From Vibrio taketomensis (GTDB lineage Bacteria > Pseudomonadota > Gammaproteobacteria > Enterobacterales > Vibrionaceae): 64,000 nt of DNA. Where the stretch lies: assembly GCF_009938165.1 (NCBI RefSeq), contig NZ_AP019649.1:1302001-1366000 (forward strand), written 5' to 3'. The notes under the pieces were generated by a model. It did not search any database, was not told the DNA's origin, and was given only the letters and a program-made list of their open reading frames with translations. The first letter of the stretch is position 1. The number at the start of each line of letters is the position of its first letter. Made by a program: the position numbers and the translations under genes. This document shows, piece after piece, positions 47,701 to 56,016 of this stretch.

Positions 47701-47760
47701 AAACGCTTCGAGCATGTAAAAACGAAACACCCACTGCAAGCGTTGTTAGAGGTGCTTTAA
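44734..47760 (+). CDS. ydiJ: YdiJ-type FAD/Fe-S oxidoreductase
   Basis: A 1008-residue fusion. FAD-binding PCMH domain (about 40-270, SPRGGGTGTNGQSLTPGVVVDLSRHMN), FAD-oxidase C domain (about 270-540), then a ferredoxin-type region with CLACKACASQCPI and a C-terminal CCG-type cluster (CCGMAGTFGHE). It matches E. coli YdiJ throughout (1018 aa), reported as a D-2-hydroxyglutarate dehydrogenase-like enzyme. The downstream methyltransferase-like gene begins in its stop codon. Confidence 0.94.
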   Translation: MLPRLHSHQDIDHVVLSFLEELKNAGFSGDIETQYSSRLAVATDNSVYQLLPQAVIHPRTTQDVSLIGKISVKPVYERVKFSPRGGGTGTNGQSLTPGVVVDLSRHMNKVLEINEKEGWVRVQTGVVKDQLNDAVRPYGYFFSPDLSTSNRATIGGMINTDASGQGSLKYGKTSNHVLSLQAVFADGSLLESDLSKGLPEQESYAERALQVTEQVCRGKRAQIVAKFPPLNRFLTGYDLKNAVSEADDSFDITRVLCGAEGSLAFITEAKLNLTKIPKARTLVNVKYNSFDSALRNAAFMVEANALSVETVDSKVLNLAKEDIIWHTVSDLLADVPGKEMLGINMVEFAGENSEEIEQQVASLTARLDQMLANEEAGIIGYQVCNDLASIGKIYNMRKKAVGLLGAAKGRAKPVAFAEDTCVPPENLADFIAEFRQLLDAKQLKYGMFGHVDAGVLHVRPALDLCDPHQERMMQEISDQVVKLVAKYGGLMWGEHGKGFRSEYGPEFFGEELFTELRRVKSAFDPHNKMNPGKICTPLESGDQLVKVSDTKRGFYDRQIAVEVRDSFKQAMECNGNGLCFNYDTASPMCPSMKVTADRRHSPKGRAGLVREWLRQLTEQGIDILDLEQQALKTASVKTMLDRVRNSFNKKHEYDFSHEVYEAMNGCLACKACASQCPIKVDVPSFRARFLNIYYSRYQRPFKDYLVANIESMLPKMALAPQLVNGVLKQKWVQDLTAATVGYVDAPLLSIPTLAKRTKQLKPFDMQALAAMSQEDKANHVLIVQDPFTSYYDADVVEDFIKLLIKIDKTPVLLPFKPNGKAQHIKGFLAQFAKSATTTSVFLQQVADLGIPMVGVDPALVLCYRDEYNEILGDKRGEFDVLTVHEWLLPRLNEFSARETGGEPWYLLAHCTEKTKLPNAEKEWGTIFTHFGAQLNSVAVGCCGMAGTFGHEVDKLQISKDVYALSWKPRLEELPAERCLVTGYSCRSQVKRFEHVKTKHPLQALLEVL

Positions 47761-48221
47761 TGGCGGTATTGGAAAGGAAAGTCCCACCTGTAGCGTTGTT
47801 TATTTTGTTTATCATTGCTTCAGCGTTTTGCAAAAATTGGTTTGCAAATTTTGCGTTTGATTTTCCCTTTCCCGCCATCGTTGTTAGCCTGATGGTTATA
47901 CTCTCAGGCTATATCGGCTGTGCTGGCGTACTGGAATTTCGCAAGGCAAAGACCACGGTCAATCCCATTAAGGTTGATACAGCAAGCACTGTTGTGGAGA
48001 GTGGCATATTTGCTTATACGCGCAATCCAATGTATTTGGCGTTATTGATTCTGTTGTTTGCTTACGGCTATTGGCAACAGAATATCATTAGCCTTGTTTT
48101 ACCATTTGGGTTTATTGTTTATATGAATCGTTTTCAGATTCAGCCTGAAGAACAAGCGCTAGGCAAATTATTTGGTGAGCAATATATCAGTTATAAAAGC
48201 CGTGTTAGACGTTGGATTTAG
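47760..48221 (+). CDS. Isoprenylcysteine methyltransferase family membrane protein
   Basis: A 153-residue protein with about four transmembrane helices and the ICMT/PEMT C-terminal motif: GIFAYTRNPMYLALLILL, then EEQALGKLFGEQYISYKSRVRRWI. It binds S-adenosylmethionine in this family; the bacterial substrate is unknown. The start overlaps the ydiJ stop (TAATG), so it is translationally coupled. Confidence 0.88.
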   Translation: MAVLERKVPPVALFILFIIASAFCKNWFANFAFDFPFPAIVVSLMVILSGYIGCAGVLEFRKAKTTVNPIKVDTASTVVESGIFAYTRNPMYLALLILLFAYGYWQQNIISLVLPFGFIVYMNRFQIQPEEQALGKLFGEQYISYKSRVRRWI

Positions 48222-48233
48222 ATTGAACAAAAC

Positions 48234-48263
48234 AAAAAAAGCCGCACATTGTTGCGGCTTTTA
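48234..48263. terminator. Bidirectional terminator
   Basis: Stem AAAAAGCCGCA/TGCGGCTTTT between the convergent methyltransferase-like gene and artM. Confidence 0.92.
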
Positions 48264-48285
48264 TCTTTTTGGCAATAGCGTCTTT

Positions 48286-48954
48286 TTATGAAGCTTCGAA
48301 CGCCAATGCTTTTTTCTCGAGCTGACGAAACAGTAATGTCAGCACACCATTCACAGTGAGGTACATTAGGCCCGCGATACCAAATACCGTAAGCGTATCG
48401 TAGGTTTGTGCGTTGATACGCTGAGCATATCCCATTAAATCCATGATAGTGATGGTACTTGCCAGTGAGGTGCCTTTGAAGACTAAAATCACTTCGTTAG
48501 AATACGCAGGAATGGCACGGCGTAACGCGTAAGGAAGTAGTACTTTCATGCTCGCTACTTTATTCATGCCAAGCGCTTTACATGCGTGCCATTGCCCAGT
48601 CTCAATGGTATTAAACGCACCTTTAAACAGTTGTGTGCTGTAAGCTGCCGTATTTAGAGCCAGAGCAAGCATAGCGCAAAACCACGGTTGACTTAGCCAA
48701 TGCCAAGCAAAGCTCTCTTTAATCCAGTCAAATTGCCCTGGACCATAGTAGACCAAGAAAATTTGCACCAACAGTGGCGTGCCAGTAAACACGATAATAA
48801 TGCCACGACAAATCCAATGTAGAATCGGTGTGCGCATTACCAAAATTACAGTCATGAGCAACGATAGTGTACAACCAACGAGTAGAGATGCGAGAGTCAG
48901 TTGAAAGCTAGTAAGCAAGCCTTCAAACATTTGCCATAAATGATCTGGTTTCAT
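48286..48954 (-). CDS. artM: Arginine ABC transporter permease ArtM
   Basis: A 222-residue amino-acid ABC permease with five hydrophobic helices and the EAA loop (CKALGMNKVASMKVLLPYALRRAIPAYSNEVILVFKGTSL). It overlaps artQ by 4 nt. Last gene of the order artP-artI/J-artQ-artM, as in E. coli. Substrate specificity is inferred from this order. Confidence 0.9.
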   Translation of the reverse strand: MKPDHLWQMFEGLLTSFQLTLASLLVGCTLSLLMTVILVMRTPILHWICRGIIIVFTGTPLLVQIFLVYYGPGQFDWIKESFAWHWLSQPWFCAMLALALNTAAYSTQLFKGAFNTIETGQWHACKALGMNKVASMKVLLPYALRRAIPAYSNEVILVFKGTSLASTITIMDLMGYAQRINAQTYDTLTVFGIAGLMYLTVNGVLTLLFRQLEKKALAFEAS

Positions 48955-49640
48955 GCTTTGACTCCTTTCAACTCGCCCATGCCTTTGATGGCAAATTTGT
49001 TATCAATAATTTTGACCACGTATTGGGTGATTAGGGTTATAACTAAGTAGATTGCCGCAGCAATCGCGTACCAGGTAAAAGCTTCATGGGTAGATGCTGA
49101 CGTCAATTGCGCTTGTTTTAGTAAGTCAGTCACGCCAATAAGCGACACTAATGCTGTGTCTTTTAGTAATACTAACCATTGGTTAGTTAAACCAGGCAGT
49201 GCATGACGCACGGCTTGTGGCAGAATAATTTTAAAGAACGCATGAGGGCGAGTCATGCCAAGTGCTGCTGCGGCTTCGCGCTGACCTTTACTTACCGCTT
49301 TAAACGCTCCACGAATGGTTTGAGAAGCGTAGGAAGCAAAGATCAGAGAAAGGGCAATAACACCAGAAAGAAACGGGCTAATCTCTACAAACTCACCAGT
49401 TATTAAGAAAATAACTTGAGTTGAACCAAAATAGATAAACAACACCACAAGCAGTTCTGGAAGACCACGGATAATGGTCACTAAGCTGGTGGTTGGCCAT
49501 TTTACAGCGAGGTTACGTGACATTTCACCTGTTGCAAATACGACCGCTAAAACAAGCCCAACCAGTAGGCTGGTAAAGGCAAGCTGAACAGTCATCCAGC
49601 TTGCTTGTACGAGAGAGAGAGAGTAACCCGTTAACACCAT
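48951..49640 (-). CDS. artQ: Arginine ABC transporter permease ArtQ
   Basis: A 229-residue permease of the HisM/ArtQ family, with the EAA motif REAAAALGMTRPHAFFKIILPQAVRHALPG. It lies 1 bp after the binding-protein gene and overlaps artM. It partners ArtM in the inner membrane. Confidence 0.92.
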   Translation of the reverse strand: MVLTGYSLSLVQASWMTVQLAFTSLLVGLVLAVVFATGEMSRNLAVKWPTTSLVTIIRGLPELLVVLFIYFGSTQVIFLITGEFVEISPFLSGVIALSLIFASYASQTIRGAFKAVSKGQREAAAALGMTRPHAFFKIILPQAVRHALPGLTNQWLVLLKDTALVSLIGVTDLLKQAQLTSASTHEAFTWYAIAAAIYLVITLITQYVVKIIDNKFAIKGMGELKGVKA

Positions 49641-49641
49641 A

Positions 49642-50376
49642 TTATTTTCCGAAGTATTTCGCGTGAATGTCAGCGTAAACGCCGTTGCTCACGATTTTTG
49701 TCAGTGCTGAGTTTAGTTTTTCAACAAGAGCTTGGTTGTCTTTGTTGACCGCAATACCAAAACCGTTGCCAAAGTACTTAGCGTTTGTTACTGGTTCGCC
49801 AACGTAAGCAAGTTTCGCATCTGCGTCTTTAAACCATTCAGCCACTACCGCGTTGTCACCAAATACAGAATCGATACGACCATTTTTCATGTCAATAAAG
49901 GCATCTTGGTAACTTGAGTAAGGAACAGCGGTTACACCATCCATTTGCTCGAGTAGGTAGCTCTGGTGAGTTGAGCCGTTTTGTACGCCTACACGCTTAC
50001 CTTTTAGTGCCTCTTTGTTCGCGATTTTGCCTTCACCCGCAACGAATGCTGCAGCGTTGTCGTAGTATGCGTCGCTAAACGCAACCTGTTCTAGACGTGC
50101 ATCAGTAATATCCATTGCAGAGATAGCAGCATCGTAACGTTTGAATTTTAGTGCAGGGATCAAGCTGTCAAATGCTTGGTTGTGGAATGAACATTTTGCC
50201 GCCATTTCAGTACACAGTGCGTTAGCGATATCCACATCAAAACCTTGGATTTGGTTGTTTGCATCCATGTATTCGAATGGTGGATAAGTGGCTTCCATTA
50301 CGAACTTGATCTCGTCTTGAGCGATAGCATTAGAAGCAACTACGCTAAGCAATGAAGCTAGAAGAACCTTTTTCAT
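49642..50376 (-). CDS. artJ: Arginine-binding periplasmic protein (ArtJ/ArtI)
   Basis: A 244-residue solute-binding protein with a signal peptide (MKKVLLASLLSVVASNAIA). Mature features: the FVMEATYPPFEYMDANNQIQGFDVDIA ligand-binding segment and the single disulfide-like Cys pair (ALCTEMAAKCSF). Whether ArtI or ArtJ is the better name cannot be judged from sequence alone. It lies 91 bp after artP and 1 bp before artQ. Confidence 0.9.
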   Translation of the reverse strand: MKKVLLASLLSVVASNAIAQDEIKFVMEATYPPFEYMDANNQIQGFDVDIANALCTEMAAKCSFHNQAFDSLIPALKFKRYDAAISAMDITDARLEQVAFSDAYYDNAAAFVAGEGKIANKEALKGKRVGVQNGSTHQSYLLEQMDGVTAVPYSSYQDAFIDMKNGRIDSVFGDNAVVAEWFKDADAKLAYVGEPVTNAKYFGNGFGIAVNKDNQALVEKLNSALTKIVSNGVYADIHAKYFGK

Positions 50377-50467
50377 TTTATTACTCCATAATTCAAAAGT
50401 GCTTGCTCGACCATTGAGCAGCGAATGGTTGTTTATTTTCTTTCAGAGAACTCTCTGAAGTGAATAA

Positions 50468-51203
50468 TTAGTGCTTTAGATAATCCGCAAAAGCTTGAGT
50501 TTGTGGATTAGTAAATATCTCGTTGGTGCCATGCTCCACGATATGACCTTTCTCTAAATAAAGGACGTGTGAGGCAATTTTTTTGGCGAAATCGACTTCA
50601 TGTGTCACCACCACTTGAGTGATACCGGTCGCGCTCAGTTCTTTGATGATTTCGACCACTTGAGTTGTAATTTCTGGGTCGAGAGCCGCTGTTGGTTCAT
50701 CAAACAGCAATACTTCAGGTTTCATCATCAACGCACGAGCAATCGCAACACGTTGTTGCTGACCACCAGAGAGTTGTAGTGGCCAAGTATCGGCTTTGTC
50801 AGCAAGTTGCAATGTTGTAAGTATTTCTAAAGCCTGATTTTTTGCGAGTGTTTTATCCATGCCTGCAACTTTAACAGGGGCTTCGATGAGGTTTTGCATC
50901 ACCGTCATATGGGGCCACAGGTTATATTGCTGAAAGTATAACCCGACGAAGTTCCAATTCTTGCTTTTCGGCAATCGATTGAGAGAAGTCAAATTGATGT
51001 TGTGCGATAGAAAGCTGTCCGTTATCGGCGCTTTCAAGTAGGTTCAATACACGCAGTAAAGAGCTTTTTCCCGCACCGCTCGGGCCGAGTAAAACAAGCG
51101 TCTCGCCGTTGTTGCACTCAAAGCTAACATCGTGCAGAACTTGGGTTGAACCATAGGATTTATTGATCTGTTTAACTTGAATACTCATGCTCTGAAACTG
51201 CAT
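50468..51203 (-). pseudogene. artP: Arginine ABC transporter ATPase ArtP, frameshifted
   Basis: The ABC ATPase is split into two frames. The first has Walker A (GPSGAGKSS) and ends [12 protein letters not shown]. The second, 50468-51037, begins in the overlap and holds [14 protein letters not shown] (Q loop), the signature [15 protein letters not shown], Walker B LLFDEP and the H-loop VTHE. The junction at 50943-50949 lacks two residues between ELR and VG. Restoring 8 nt gives 242 residues from ATG 51188, the E. coli ArtP length. As written, no active ATPase is made. ATG 51203 or 51188 is the start. Confidence 0.85.
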
Positions 51204-51412
51204 TAATTACCATATGGCATTCATACTAACCGAAATGAGACATTATGCAATATAAATGTATAAAAATTTAGTGGTTAAAATATTGTACCGGCTTGTTCAG
51301 TTGTACGATGCTTTTGACTGGTCAGGTGAGATATCAATCTCATGGCATATTGAGAAACAGATACAGAGTAAAAAGAATGGCAATAGTGAGTAAATGGTGT
51401 GGGGCAGGATCA

Positions 51413-51440
51413 AAAAGCCCCGCTGGATAGCGAGGCTTTA
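51413..51440 (-). terminator. Terminator of the DUF3581 gene
   Basis: Imperfect stem AAAGCCCCGCT/AGCGAGGCTTT followed on the minus strand by TTTTTG, 20 bp past the stop. Confidence 0.75.
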
Positions 51441-51460
51441 AGATAAGAGAGGGGTTACTT

Positions 51461-52188
51461 TCAAGCGGCTGCTTGTGCAAATTGAGCGAGAAAGCCTTCT
51501 TTGCGTTCATTGAAGCGATTGACCAAGTCATCGATATCCGCTTGATTGTAGGGTTTCAAGCCGCTTGCTACCATTCGTTTGATACCTTTGCCGACTACTT
51601 CACCTTGCTCGATAAAGTCAAAGTTAAGTGTTACTAAGCCGCGTTTACCGTCTACATCAAACGTTGCACCCGAAAATTCGACTTCAGGAGCGGTCAAATC
51701 TAAGCGACTAAATTCTACTTCCATGCTCTCATAAATGACTAATGGGCGTTGGCAGTTGATCATCATCTGCTTCTCTTCCATCAGCGGTACCATGATGTGC
51801 GGAAAATTCATACCAGAGAACTGAACGTAGTTTGTTACAACATGTTCAATGAATTTCGCGTCATGATTAATACTGCCTTCGCGATGCATTTGCAGATATT
51901 CTTTGCCATTCGCATCAATAACGGCGGCTTGCTTGGTGCATTTATGCTCGATATGCAATTCTACGCCATCATTCACCATACCAGAGAAGTCGAAACGCAT
52001 TTTTTGGCTGATGCCTTCTTTGCTAAGAAGCACTGAAAACAGTAGATCGCCTGGAACACAGAAACGTTTACTATCTTCGTCGTGAATAGGGTTGAAATCG
52101 CAGCAACTTTTTTCGCAAAGTGGCTTGCTTGAAGACGAGTAAACTGAAACTGATTATCTTTTGAAGTGAAGTAGGGTGTTAAAAACAT
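51461..52188 (-). pseudogene. DUF3581 / MaoC-like hotdog protein, frameshifted
   Basis: The intact product would be 242 residues. The N-terminal frame starts at ATG 52188 (MFLTPYFTSKDNQFQF..FAKKVA) and breaks at about 52099-52103. The continuing frame reads DFNPIHDEDSKRFCVPGDLLFSVLLSKEGISQKM. One G missing in GCTGGCGAT is the simplest change. The GDFNPIH stretch is the catalytic motif of MaoC-type (R)-hydratases, so this family looks like a hotdog hydratase-like protein. A FadR-like operator overlaps its promoter. Confidence 0.78.
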
Positions 52189-52219
52189 ATCATACGCTTA
52201 ATAGCCAAATCTGAGAGCG

Positions 52220-52255
52220 ATTATATGAGAATTTTTGACTGGTCAATCCAGTCAA
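52220..52255 (-). promoter_or_regulatory. Promoter with FadR-like operator
   Basis: Perfect inverted repeat TTGACTGG-TCAAT-CCAGTCAA (52235-52255). Aligned to ACTGGTC-N-GACCAGT it has two mismatches. On the minus strand it is followed by TATAAT (52225-52220) and the start codon of the DUF3581 gene 32 bp further, so it would cover the -35 region. FadR control is inferred from this match. Confidence 0.55.
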
Positions 52256-52366
52256 TTTGTTTGTAATTCGCATCTGTTGATGCGAAAAATCACCGACAGT
52301 ACTGGTATGCGATGCTCCTCGACTCAAAGCCATTTGGAGATAATAAGATAGCAAAGGAAGTTTAGT

Positions 52367-53107
52367 ATGTTTGGCAAATTGAAAGCGTCACTTGGGATTG
52401 GGGCGGCAAAAGTGGATACCGTCTTGAACACGAACGCTGTGATGCAAAGCGAAAGCATTCACGGTACCGTCCATATCTACGGTGGTGATGTTGCTCAACA
52501 AGTTGATGCAATTAACCTCAAATTATGCACTGAAGTGAAAGTAGAAACGGAAGATAGCACCAGTTATCAGAGTGTTATGATCGGTCAGTTACAAGCAGTG
52601 CAACCATTTATGATTGAAGTGGGCGAACATAAGCAAGTTCCTTTCACTATCAAACTAGCCGATGAAGCACCGATTACGGCATTAAATGCCTATAAGAATC
52701 AAAGCCATGTTTGGATTGAAACGACGTTAGATATTGATTTTGCACTTGACCCAAAAGATCGAGACTATGTTGAGGTTCATCCTTTACCTGTGGTAGCTAA
52801 AGTTATTGCAGCGATTCAATCTGCCGGGTTTGAGATGGTCAAAGCCGATGTCGAGAAGGGCTTTCTGCGCGGACAAAACTTCAGTTCAACGTCTGGATTT
52901 TATCAGGAAATCGAGTTTCGTAATCGTGGCTTTATGAACCGTAAAGAGATAGAACTCTCTTTTGTGCTAGAGGGAAATGCGGTGCATTGTTTGGCTGAAG
53001 TTGATAGAGCGCTAGGTAGAGGTGACCAATATACCTCATTTACTTTGTCGCGACATGCATCGGACATGGAAGTAAGCAATGCGGTATCACGAGTTCTGTC
53101 AATCTAG
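52367..53107 (+). CDS. Spo0M-like (arrestin-fold) protein
   Basis: A 246-residue sporulation-control-protein Spo0M family member. N-terminus MFGKLKASLGIGAAKVDTVL, then the arrestin-like beta sandwich with VMQSESIHGTVHIYGGDVAQQVDAINL. In non-sporulating bacteria the role is unknown. The start has an AGGAAG site. Its stop codon overlaps the stop of the convergent DUF3187 gene by 4 nt. Confidence 0.9.
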   Translation: MFGKLKASLGIGAAKVDTVLNTNAVMQSESIHGTVHIYGGDVAQQVDAINLKLCTEVKVETEDSTSYQSVMIGQLQAVQPFMIEVGEHKQVPFTIKLADEAPITALNAYKNQSHVWIETTLDIDFALDPKDRDYVEVHPLPVVAKVIAAIQSAGFEMVKADVEKGFLRGQNFSSTSGFYQEIEFRNRGFMNRKEIELSFVLEGNAVHCLAEVDRALGRGDQYTSFTLSRHASDMEVSNAVSRVLSI

Positions 53108-54085
53108 TCTCGAGAGCCAAAGCGGTACCGGTAGGCAAGCGTAAAAGCGATATCGGTACTGTTATCGGCATTAATGGTGTTTTCAATAACAGAAAACTCT
53201 ATGGCCGAGCTTGTCATTTGATAGCGATAACCCAACGTCACTTCGGTCGCTATTTCGGAAAATTCATCGTCATTTGACGAGACCCCTTCATAAACGCCCA
53301 GTTGTAAGATCACATAATGGCGAGTAAACCATTGATATCGGTAGCTACTACCGACAAACCAACCGCTCTTTTTATACGGCATATTTTCGAAGTTGGTGGG
53401 AGCGTCACGGAACGTTTGACTAACAGTGGCATCGAAGCCATGTTTTCCTGAAAGAAAACCATAATTAAGTTGAAGGCTTTGCTCCCAATCACTGTGAGCA
53501 AAGAATCCGCTGCCGAAATCCGCGTAGTAGAGACTGGCACCAAATGATAATCCATGGTGTTGATTTTGGTAGAGCTGATATTGAAGGTAGCTATACAAAC
53601 CTTGGCTTAACACTTTGTTGTTAAAGTCTTTTTCTTCGATTCCATATTGGGGCATGTCGATCACATAACGATCATTATCCACTTCATCACGCCCATTTTG
53701 ATCGATGGAAAACCAGTCATGAAATTCATGGTTAACGAATCGAGAGACCATTATCGGCAGCGTAATTAATACGGTAGCCAAAATCGACTTGCCATACGGG
53801 ATTGAGCTGCCACTTGGCGCCGATTTGGAACTGATTTTGGTAGTAATCGAGTTCATAAGCGTAGTTTTTGGCCCACACACTGGCGGCAGTGAGCGCACCG
53901 TATAGTTCAATGTCATCTTTTGCCATTGAAATCCCAGAGCGTACTTGGGGGGCTAATCCATTAGTAATAAATGGTGATTGAGCGTAACTTTGCAGCGGAC
54001 CAAAATCTACAGGAGTAACGGCCGCAAATGCGCTGGCTTGGACAAATAGGCAACAACTAATTGCGATAGATTGTGTTATACGCAT
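53104..54085 (-). pseudogene. DUF3187 outer-membrane protein, frameshifted
   Basis: A barrel protein of about 327 residues with signal peptide (MRITQSIAISCCLFVQASAFA) and a C-terminal strand FTLAYRYRFGSRD. The frame breaks at about 53742-53746: one frame ends YAADNGLSIR-stop, and the other continues RFVNHEFHDWFSIDQNGRDEV. Two missing bases (for example GA in CTCGATCGA) would join them as DNGLDRFV. As written, the barrel is truncated after about 117 residues. Confidence 0.78.
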
Positions 54086-54161
54086 ATCTCATTATTTTTT
54101 GTTTTCCCTGATAAAACTGTAGGTTAAAAAATGAGAATGTGTGAACTAAGTTGCTTAAATT

Positions 54162-54185
54162 GATCGGTTGATTGCTCAACCGATC
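54162..54185 (-). terminator. Terminator of relV
   Basis: Perfect 10-bp arms GATCGGTTGA/TCAACCGATC with loop TTGC, starting 6 bp past the relV stop; a short AATTT follows. Confidence 0.75.
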
Positions 54186-54191
54186 TTGGTT

Positions 54192-54968
54192 TTATGCAGC
54201 ACTTAAGTGTGTTGTGATGTAGGGTTGCCAAGCATTTTGGTACATTTGGCGGGATTGGTTACGCATCTTATTAATTTGCGCGATTTCAAATTCATTTAGA
54301 GAACGCATTTCAACATCTGCTTGGCGTTCAATTCGTTGGATTTGTTCGTAGAGATCGTGCTCAGGACCTGATTTGACATCGGCAATCGCTTTTAAGTGTA
54401 ACTGCACTTCAGCGATAAGTTTCGTCTTTGGTAATTGGACCAAGATGTTTAAGTCTCGGTAGCCTGATGGTGCTGGTTTTTTAAAGCGGTTTTTTACACG
54501 AACTATCGTAGTTTCACGATCAAGAGCTTCATAAACCTCCATTAAACTTGCCACGTCATTCGCGACAATAGTTGCACGAGCTAGGTCAGTAATGCGATTT
54601 ACTTGGTTGTCTAAATTTAGAGTTATCTTTTGTTGTGCGCGTTGTGAAGATTTTACCCCTGCGAAGTAGGCGTCAGTATTGGTTAATAGTGCAGTACTTT
54701 TACAGATGGTTTCTAATTCAAACTGAGCTTGATGAGCTTTACTATACAGCACATCAAAGTCTGAATAAGGTTGGGTAGGGTATGTATCGATCGATGGAAT
54801 ACCATACAAGCCACTTAAATTGTGCTTGAAGGCTTTAGAACAAACCTGATCTTGGTTTGCACTTCGGTTGCCGTCACTATTTGGAGCTGGCATCGGCATC
54901 GCGGCAAAAGCTGGGGTACGGCTCAGCATTAATAACATTAGTGCCGTGGTGCGCAGGAATAAGCTCAT
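54192..54968 (-). CDS. relV: Small alarmone synthetase RelV
   Basis: A 258-residue RelA/SpoT-domain protein. Synthetase motifs: FAGVKSSQRAQQK (basic ATP-binding segment), NRITDLARATIV (Asp/Arg), GYRDLNILVQL and AEVQLHLKAI (catalytic Glu). It lacks hydrolase and regulatory domains, as in Vibrio RelV, the third (p)ppGpp synthetase besides RelA and SpoT. The N-terminus (MSLFLRTTALMLLMLSRTPAFAAMP) looks like a signal peptide with an AFA-A cleavage site, odd for an enzyme with cytosolic substrates. The 54969-55303 upstream stretch has no supported gene. Confidence 0.9.
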   Translation of the reverse strand: MSLFLRTTALMLLMLSRTPAFAAMPMPAPNSDGNRSANQDQVCSKAFKHNLSGLYGIPSIDTYPTQPYSDFDVLYSKAHQAQFELETICKSTALLTNTDAYFAGVKSSQRAQQKITLNLDNQVNRITDLARATIVANDVASLMEVYEALDRETTIVRVKNRFKKPAPSGYRDLNILVQLPKTKLIAEVQLHLKAIADVKSGPEHDLYEQIQRIERQADVEMRSLNEFEIAQINKMRNQSRQMYQNAWQPYITTHLSAA

Positions 54969-55303
54969 TCACTCTCCTCAGAATTGTCGTTGCTTAGATA
55001 AAAAAGGCGAATATAAAAGTCATAACACCTAAGCAAAACAGCCCGTTATCTGAGTTATGTGGGCAAATTCTTTGGTTTCAATCCTAACAGAAGCTTCTAA
55101 TGCGAAAGTTTTAACTACTTCACATAAGTAATTGTTTGGAGTGAAGCAAGTGAAAAAGGTTCGCTTCTCATTTGTAACCAATTTTTTCCACTCAAGTTTC
55201 GTCTATATTAACAACGATAGATGAACTTAATTTGAACCTAAGGTTCAAATTTTGTAAGATTTGGTTAGTCTATGCGGCTAAAAGTCAGCAGAGAAATAAT
55301 AAA

Positions 55304-55951
55304 ATGATAGATCCAGAGTTTTGGCACAACAAATGGGCGTCCAACAGTATTGGTTTTCATCTTGAGGATGTGAACCCACTTCTCGTTCAATATTGGCCGA
55401 GTACCAAACCGACCCGAGAAGATAAAGTCTTTGTACCGTTGTGCGGTAAATCTGAGGATTTAGTTTGGTTAGCGACTAAACATGAAGACGTTCAAGGGGT
55501 AGAGCTGAGTAATATTGCGGTAAGAGCATTTTTTGCCGAGCATTTTTATACGCCGATGGTGATGCCAATCAACGGGCATACGGAGTTGTTTCAGTTTGAT
55601 GAGTTATCGATTTATGTCGGTGACTACTTTAGTGCGCCAATCAAGCCTGTCGACATTGTGTATGATCGCGCAGCTTTAGTCGCAATGCCTGCTGAAATGA
55701 GAGAGCAATATATCGCGCGTTTGAAAAATCTACTTAACCCAGGAGCCCGAATCTTGTTGGTAACGTTGGATTATCAGCAAGATGAAATGGTTGGCCCTCC
55801 GTTCTCGGTGCCAGAGTCCGAGGTGATGCATCATTTTTCTGAATTCAAGGTAACGAAATTGTACCGTGATGAGGCGAATGAAACTCACCCTAAAATCGCT
55901 AAACAGGGTTTAACTCGCTTTGCTGAAGAAGTGTATTTGATTGAAGCCTAG
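55304..55951 (+). CDS. tpm: Thiopurine S-methyltransferase
   Basis: The 215-residue SAM-dependent methyltransferase shows [22 protein letters not shown] at the N-terminus, the SAM-binding [15 protein letters not shown] and [11 protein letters not shown]. Bacterial TPMT acts on selenium and tellurium compounds as well as thiopurines. The start at 55304 gives the family's length; a frame to 55232 adds unsupported residues. Confidence 0.95.
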   Translation: MIDPEFWHNKWASNSIGFHLEDVNPLLVQYWPSTKPTREDKVFVPLCGKSEDLVWLATKHEDVQGVELSNIAVRAFFAEHFYTPMVMPINGHTELFQFDELSIYVGDYFSAPIKPVDIVYDRAALVAMPAEMREQYIARLKNLLNPGARILLVTLDYQQDEMVGPPFSVPESEVMHHFSEFKVTKLYRDEANETHPKIAKQGLTRFAEEVYLIEA

Positions 55952-55961
55952 TCTTCACCAT

Positions 55962-56000
55962 AAAAGAACAGCGCCCATCTTAGACAAGCGCTGTTCTTTT
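55962..56000. terminator. Bidirectional terminator
   Basis: Perfect arms AAAAGAACAGCGC/GCGCTGTTCTTTT between convergent tpm and purT. Confidence 0.93.
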
Positions 56001-56016
56001 GGTAAGTAAAGCCCAA

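Noticed and set aside
51241..51262. ArgR box upstream of artP
   Set aside because: About four mismatches to the ArgR consensus in very AT-rich sequence; not better than chance.
55150..55224. 24-codon frame starting GTG with GGAG upstream before tpm
   Set aside because: Too short and of unremarkable composition; no second line of evidence.
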